Origin: Zeugodacus cucurbitae | Lineage: Eukaryota > Arthropoda > Insecta > Diptera > Tephritidae | NCBI RefSeq assembly: GCF_028554725.1 | Contig: NC_071669.1 | Location: 54,586,001 to 54,650,000 of the forward strand | Length of the DNA stretch: 64,000 nt | Reading direction: 5' to 3' | Shown here: positions 58,116 through 64,000 of the stretch, in pieces | Layout of the letters: every line of letters begins with the position of its first letter | Position numbering within the stretch: the stretch's first letter is position 1 | Notes under the pieces: generated by a model | Told to the model about the DNA's origin: nothing | Database searches by the model: none | What the model saw: the letters and a program-made list of their open reading frames with translations, nothing else | Translations under genes and position numbers: made by a program

Positions 58116-60117
58116 GTAATGTGGTCAAGAGTGCTTGAAATAATATAATGCGTGATTTTAAAGCATTACTGGTCTTTGAAGTTTTTTTCTGCTTGAGAGA
58201 CATTCGTAAAAGGCCTATAATAGGAGGGAGTTCGAAAATGTCATACTTGGCTCAGAGTTTACAGATAACAATCCCTCTTATAATAAATTTATTCATAGCA
58301 GCTCCGAGATAAATTTAGAAATCATTTATTTATCTCATCAAGACCATATAAGCATCGACCTATCTTATTATATTATTTTGAGCTATTGTATACATACATA
58401 TATACAATGTGAGTCGATGTCTGGGGATGCTATATTATATTTTCGTTTTATCTTCAGCGAATATCTCCTCTAGAATTCGACAATCTGTACTCTGAAATCA
58501 GTAGTGTCTCTGCTCTCTAATTCTTTCATTGCTCTTCGCAACCTATTGGGATTTTTGAATAATCATAAATTCAAAACAACAATGAGTTCAATCAGTTCAC
58601 CATTTCCTAGATGGTTCCGTGTCTTTTGTTACATATTCATATGTCACTTGCTAATGTATTTTGGGTGGGCACACGTGAATTGTTCGTCCATTTCAACATG
58701 ACTTGAGCGTAATTATTTTCTGTTGTAAAACGTGTCGACTTGTGGTCGGGTGGTCAGACTGATGATTTAATGCTGAAATATATATATTCATACACATACA
58801 TATATGTACGTTTCCATGCCTTCAGTGCTCCATTAATTTCATTGCGAGTAGTACAATAAAGACAATAAAGATATAAGCAATGACTGTGATCTTAAGGTCA
58901 ATTCGCCTTACTTACACACTGAAATACACTCACACCCACACATACATTTACATAATTGTAACTATCTTTCAACACATTTTCTTTGCCGCTGGGAGCGAGT
59001 ACCGAGTAAACTGTTGGACACCAACGCTTGGGGAGTTTTTCATTAAAATCGGAGAAATCTGCTTGCAACATATGTGACGTCTTGTAATTTTGTCTTAATT
59101 GTGGGGCGAGCATTGTGTCCTAAATTGCCATTCCGTGTACAACTCGCTATGTGTGTCTCAGGGTGTGTGTGTGTGTGTAGTAGAGCATTTACTTTAATAA
59201 TTACGGTTGGCAATGTTGGTGTTATTGAATGATTTATCTCGTATTATTAGTATACCTGCAATCAAGCTTAATTGACTGTTTGCTTTGCCCCACAATTACT
59301 TTCATATTGCAACAAATATACATATACATAGGTATATGCGGGTGAGTATATATACAAATCGATGATTGTATTTTGAATTGTTAGGTAATAAAATATGCAT
59401 TTGTGTTGAAAATTAGAGTTAAAATTTTCATGATGATTATTTTATGGCTAGTGAATATGAATATGTTTAGAAAAGCTATAAAAAAGCAACCCTGGTTATT
59501 TGGTTGTGTCAATGAATCTAAAGAATGACTAAGTTGTACTCAAGATTTCACTTCCTCTAGATCAATGTAGTCTAGTCATTGTCATTGGCATCAATTTTCT
59601 TTTATATTCACATTTCCTGCCTTCTTTTTCTTTGATACCATAATCCTCTCATTAATTTTACCAAATTCAATATATTTCCAAGCCGCTCCTTCTTCATATC
59701 TTTGATGTTGGGAGGCCTTCTAGTTATTCTACCGGCAAATCAATAGAATTTATCTCCCCTGAATTTATGTTAAAACTCCTTCAGCTGAAGATTAACAAAT
59801 GTAACTTGAGAGTTGTGAAGGGATAGTCTGATCGAGTATCCCAAATCCTGATATCACTAATCCTCCCCAATTTTGCTTATGAATGGGAGAGCTCAAACAA
59901 CTGGATAAAGTTACCCATTAAGCGACTGAATATTTCAGAATTTGTTTTGAAGCACAAGCCTAATCGATTATTTTCTAACACAGACACAAAATTCAGACAG
60001 GGAACTGTTTGCTTTTATAGCTAAATGAACCCCTCATTTCAGGTTATAGGTTTTAGTAGACCAAATTTTAGAAGTGACTCCTCTGATGCTATTATCCTAT
60101 TAACCGGCTTGTGTGAA
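58116..60117. other. non-coding stretch with microsatellites
   Basis: GT run at 59162-59178 and CATA near 58792-58803. No gene is recognised. Confidence 0.4.
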
Positions 60118-60330
60118 TAACTGAACATCGCGGATTCGCTGGATACTGCAAAACGGACAAGCTTGTAAAAGAGAGGTCTCTAGTCTCATTGAGTACGGAG
60201 TGGAAGCGGGTTGGCTGTCCACGGTACAATTACGAACACTGCACAATCAGACATCGCATATGCTCGACAAGATATAAACCTGCAGCTTTACAGTTACGAG
60301 GTTCTTTTGGTCCTCAAGATGTGTTTACTG
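60118..60330 (+). pseudogene. LINE RNase H end relic (R1/jockey-like)
   Basis: The + strand reads HRGFAGYCKTDKLVKERSLV then SLSTEWKRVGCP, matching the HSGIxGNCKADELARxGxxV...WxRVGxPL segment at the end of RNase H in the 54.3 kb copy. The continuing frame to 60555 has no clear family match. The VPG part is missing at the left. Fifth fragment of this LINE group in the window. Confidence 0.55.
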
Positions 60331-61557
60331 GACACTATCCAATGGGTACAATTTCATACTAAGAAACCAGACTTTTCTTGTGCATTAGGATTATTTGGTA
60401 TGGTACGCTGGGTATTGCCTTCGAAGTCATCTAACGGACGGAACGAGATATATCGACTCGGGATGGGCCATAAGTATAAGTTTAATGGTGATTTTGGTTC
60501 CTCGAACTCTTCATCTGTGATGAATGGTACCAGAACCTCTCTCAATGGTTATTGAACTGTAGAAATTCAAAGGGAAAGTTAGGTTCCTCCCTACGAATGA
60601 CGTTTATTGTCTGTATAAATGAAACCACGTCCAAAATTTTTCCGAAAAGATGTTGTTTGGGATCGGTATATTTCTCTTAATGTTCCTTGTTTTCGGTTCG
60701 ACTTCAAGAAAATATCTAAATATCATACTATACAAGAAGAAGATGGTCGCAGAGGAGCTCTTTACATGTAGCCAACAGGCTGAGCTCACTGTATTGCCAC
60801 TTTTGCCAGCAGAACCATAAAATAAAAACAACGGTTTTTTCGGAGACTATAGAGTGTAATAATGTGAAGCTGTAAAAAAGGTTTTAGTTGATTTTTTAGT
60901 TTTAACCACCGGCGATGATTTTAGTTAGATAATTACTCTTTATTTTCTATACAATTAACAATTTCTTTGTAATAACTACCAACTTTTTAGTAGTACCAAC
61001 CATTTCATTAAAAGTCCTAGCTAGAAAAGCTAGTGAGTAGGCTTAAATTAATTTCATTTAAAATTCTTCTTAAATCTTGTTTCATCATTGTGGTTACGCA
61101 TAAAATAACTTAAATATACTTTTGTTAAGCGTTTTCTGGGAAGCAAAACTACTCTAATTCAATAATCACATATTTATTTTATAACATCGGTGTTTATTTA
61201 TATACCGTTATGTGCACATAGGCACACACACACATTAAATACCAATACACATGCATCAAATCGTGATTGTTTACCACTAATTATGTAGATATCCTAATTA
61301 TGGTTGCATAAAGCGCATAATAATGTGATACGATGTGATGTGCTGTGCTGTTACGTAATGCACTGTTATGCCACAAAATACAGACTAAAAGCTTAGTACG
61401 AATATGCGCAATCAATATCAAAGCATTTGTGGGAGTGAAAAATTTCCAAAGGGGGTTAGTAATATTATCAAGTAGAAGTTGTTCGAAAATGGGATGGATA
61501 AATTTTTCAAAAATGCTAGCGAAAGCTCTCGAAGCTTTGTAAAACATTTAACATTAG
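60331..61557. other. non-coding stretch
   Basis: CA run at 61222-61236 and several unrecognised short frames (60354-60545 and 60604-60831 reverse). Nothing supportable. Confidence 0.35.
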
Positions 61558-61785
61558 TCATCTGACGTCAGTTCTGACAACCACTTGACATTTGTCATCT
61601 AATATAAGTTTGACAGCTGTCATTTGACATCCATTTGACATTTCCCGTCTGGCATATGTAAATGTTCAGCTGACATTCGTTTGTCATTTGCCATCTCACG
61701 TTCGTTTTGACACCCTTTTTGACATTTTCCATCTGACATTCGTATGACATTTGTCATTTGATATCCTTTTGTCTATTATCATCAG
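61558..61785. repeat. degenerate TGACA / TGTCA tandem array
   Basis: About nine imperfect units of roughly 25 bases around CATxTGACATxCGTTTGACATTTGT. The motif is itself partly palindromic (TGACATTTGTCA), so both strands carry the same word. Units vary in length. Non-coding. Confidence 0.6.
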
Positions 61786-62182
61786 AATAATCCAACTATA
61801 GGTTGTTAGTTGTCAAACAATATAACGAAAACACCAACTCTAACCATAATTTATTTTTCAAAAAACTCATCCTCATCCTCATCCTCCTCTAATTATTTCT
61901 TGTCAAGCCACTGTCTCCAAATATTTGTTAGCCATATTTACTAATTCATTAGCGACCTAATTAATATTGACATATGCGAGCCTGATAACAACAATTCATA
62001 TCTGCGGAAATCTGTGTAGTTTTGTTTCAAAATATTGACGCTTTAATGTGAATTGTGTTATGCAATCAATATGAATAGAGTGTGTGTCTTTGACATAATA
62101 AAGGCTGTCTAAATATAGGTGTAATTGTTGCTGTGGCGGTCTAAAACCGGAAATGTTGAGAAATGAAGCCTAATTGATAATT
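61786..62182. other. non-coding stretch
   Basis: TCCTCATCC repeats near 61870-61887. Nothing else. Confidence 0.35.
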
Positions 62183-62540
62183 CTTGGCCGGGTTCTAAGA
62201 TGTTTTGGGTATTTAGAAACGATTATTGGGGGATTTCATCCGAGGCTCGGTGTTTGTTTTCATTGGGGAGATTTTTTTATGTGGTGGGTCCCAAGCCCTA
62301 CGCACAACCGCAGAAGCGGGCTTCGCCTTCTCACTTTAGCTCGCCTCCAAACGGATGTCTGTTAGCTACCCGGGGATACTTGGTCGAAAACCGGAAGTCG
62401 TGAGCTGCTTGAGTCATATGCAAAAGAATCGTTCCTGGCCACTCCCAAGTGAATGGCAATCAGAAACTTTCCTAACTTGCGTGAACTTCTACATATGACC
62501 CCATTACCCAACTTCTACATATGACCCCATCCCCCTAGTG
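62183..62540 (+). mobile_element. possible 5' untranslated part of an RTE-like LINE
   Basis: A relatively GC-rich, non-coding block directly upstream of the RTE-like fragment. It has a distinct composition from its surroundings and ends with a 21 bp direct duplication (AACTTCTACATATGACCCCAT at 62484 and 62510). Placement suggests it is the leader of the same element, joined to the central part by deletion. The identity as leader is inference. Confidence 0.35.
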
Positions 62541-63000
62541 TACAGCTCCTGGCGTATGCCGATGATATTGATATCATCGGAAGCAACAACCGCGCCGTTT
62601 GTTCTGCTTATTCCAGACTAGATAAAGAAGCGTATGGGTCTGGTGGTGAATGAGGACAAGACGAAATATCTCCTGTCATCAAACAAATAGTCAGCGCATT
62701 CGCGTCTTGGCTCCCACGTCACTGTTGACAGTCATAACTTTGAAGTTGTAGATAATTTCGTTTATCTGGGAACCTGCATTAACAACACCAACAATGTCAG
62801 CCTTGAAATCCAACGCAGAATCACTCTTGCCAACAGGTGCTACTTTGGACTGAGTAGGCAATTGAAAAGTAAAGTCCGGTGGAAAGACCAAGTGCAAAGT
62901 GACCTGTCTTCATTTGGTGTTTCTAGTTGGCGCCAAAAAGCAAAAAGGAGGAATGAGTGGCGCGCTCTGGTGGATTCGGCTATAATCGCTTAAAGCGGTT
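62541..63000 (+). pseudogene. RTE-like LINE relic, copy 4 (internally deleted)
   Basis: Starts at the catalytic box (LLAYADDIDIIGSNNRAVCSA), then a frameshifted LVVNEDKTKYLLSSNKQ, SHVTVDSHNFEVVDNFVYLG, RRITLANRCYFGLSRQLKSK, then jumps to RWKDQVQSDLSSFG and WRxKAKRRNEW. The KVLSRRTK-to-FDAVPAGG section present in copy 3 is deleted. It ends with GGCTATAATCGCTTAAAGCGG and a TA microsatellite, equivalent to the copy 1 and 3 tail. Confidence 0.7.
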
Positions 63001-63008
63001 CCTACGCC

Positions 63009-63033
63009 AAATATATATATATATATATATATT
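63009..63033. repeat. TA microsatellite at LINE 3' terminus
   Basis: An uninterrupted AT/TA run follows the RTE-like tail. Copies 1 and 3 end in CATA-type repeats at the same place, consistent with RTE elements ending in short tandem repeats rather than poly-A. Confidence 0.7.
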
Positions 63034-63208
63034 GGGGGAAGTGGTCTAAAGATAACAAGAAAAAAATTTTTGCTTTTAAAACTTTTCCATCTTAATTAAA
63101 TTGAGTAATTATTTTCAATAAAATTTCTTAAATTAAACACTAATTGCACAATTAGTTAATTATCTTAATTTATTGTAAATTGAGAACTATTATTTATTGA
63201 AATATTAT
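63034..63208. other. AT-rich stretch
   Basis: AT-rich, no feature. It borders the TTAA element that follows. Confidence 0.4.
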
Positions 63209-63915
63209 TTAAGGGGTTATATACAGTTAGACGGCCGAAAAAAAGTGAATTTTCCAGAATGTTTTCTGAGAAAACTTTTGAATTTATTGATCCAAAAATT
63301 TATACACATATTATGGTATCTTTTAACTGTATTTTAAGACTTAGTACTAGTAAAAATATTTATTTGAAAAAGAGCTACAGCTGATCTCCAGGAGCTCCTC
63401 TCAAAAAAGACGTTTTGCGGTGACCACTATATCTCGGAACTGGATCATCCGAAATTAAAAAACCAAACAGATTTCGTTAAAATAATGTTAAATCTAGTAA
63501 TTAATCGAAGGAATAAGCAAAATAAAATTTTTTGACAAAATGGCAGTTTTCAAAAAAAAAAAAAAAAATCGATTCTTCACCGAAATTTCGGCCTTAAATT
63601 GTTTATAAAAAAAAAAAATTTTTATCAGAGAGAAAAAATCTTCGATCGATTACTAAAAAATATATTTAAGAAGGTCGTGTTAAAATTTGAGACTAATAGG
63701 TCTAGCCGTTTTCGAGTAATGTTGGTCACCGACTTTGAAAACACCATTTTGAGAAAAACGCGCTGCCGCTCGGACCTTGTACTTCCAAGCACTCTGAAAC
63801 GCCTTTTCAAATTTTTCATTTGCTTGTAACTTTGAAAATATTTACCGGAACGATTAAGAAAATGAAATAAAAAAAATCGATTTTTTGAAAATTCTAACTG
63901 TATATAACCCCTTAA
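63209..63915. mobile_element. TTAA-target MITE 3 (699 bp, perfect ends)
   Basis: TTAA at 63209-63212 and 63912-63915 as target duplication. The element 63213-63911 begins GGGGTTATATACAGTTAGA, and its last 19 bases are the exact reverse complement. The interior is AT-rich with long A/T runs, a CCGAAATTTCGG palindrome near 63580 and a GAGAAAAACGCG block related to the one in MITE 1. No transposase. Perfect ends suggest this is the youngest of the group. Confidence 0.75.
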
Positions 63916-64000
63916 AGCAGTTACAACAGTTAGTAGCTAACAGCTGTATAAAAATAGTTATTGTTATTTTAGCGGGTCTGAAGAGAGTATTTGTTTTTGC
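63916..64000. other. window end, non-coding
   Basis: No feature seen. Confidence 0.4.

Overview
This window looks like intergenic or deep intronic DNA from a fly, most probably a true fruit fly (Tephritidae, Bactrocera/Ceratitis type). The reasons are its AT-rich composition, the dense CATA/CAA/TTG/CA microsatellites, and the interspersed repeats: INE-1/DINE-like Helentron-type elements, DD41D-type and other mariners, RTE-like and R1/jockey-like LINE 3' ends, and small TTAA-target elements. I found no intact host protein-coding gene and no tRNA or rRNA. Nearly every recognisable coding trace belongs to a broken transposable element. The species call is inference.

Layout: 0-2.5 kb holds a pogo-like TIR remnant and a full-length DINE-like repeat. 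2.5-8.6 kb holds a possible 5' UTR-like segment with a splice donor, a higher-order degenerate satellite (4.0-5.3 kb, with an outlying copy at 6.9 kb), and a second DINE-like family (7.7-8.4 kb). 9.5-11.4 kb is a degenerate AGCTTTT-rich repeat field. 12-13.4 kb is another DINE copy, followed by a Tc1 relic. 17.7-18.3 kb is a TTAA element. 20.0-24.7 kb is a complex nest: RTE-like end / LINE RNase H / RTE-like end, then a foldback-like structure whose outer arms are ATCGAT repeats, then a mini-mariner. 26-34.9 kb carries two more DINE copies (one split by a DD41D mariner), a mariner relic, a LINE 3' end and a TTAA element. 36.2-36.6 kb is a short GTTGCCAC array. 38.9-40.0 kb is the best candidate for host gene starts: two divergent segments, each with a splice donor, a ~60 nt intron and a back-to-back acceptor/donor. 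42-46 kb has two reverse DINE copies and the best-preserved reverse transcriptase relic. 48-53.4 kb holds two related mariners in opposite orientation. 53.8-55.7 kb is a LINE RNase H region split by a full-length DINE copy. 57.6-60.3 kb has further LINE relics. 61.6-64 kb has a TGACA-rich array, a deleted RTE-like copy and a complete TTAA element with 19 bp perfect inverted ends.

The parts do not form a pathway. They record successive layers of insertion. The clearest relative ages come from nests: DINE into LINE (54.4-55.5 kb) and mariner into DINE (33.6-34.3 kb).
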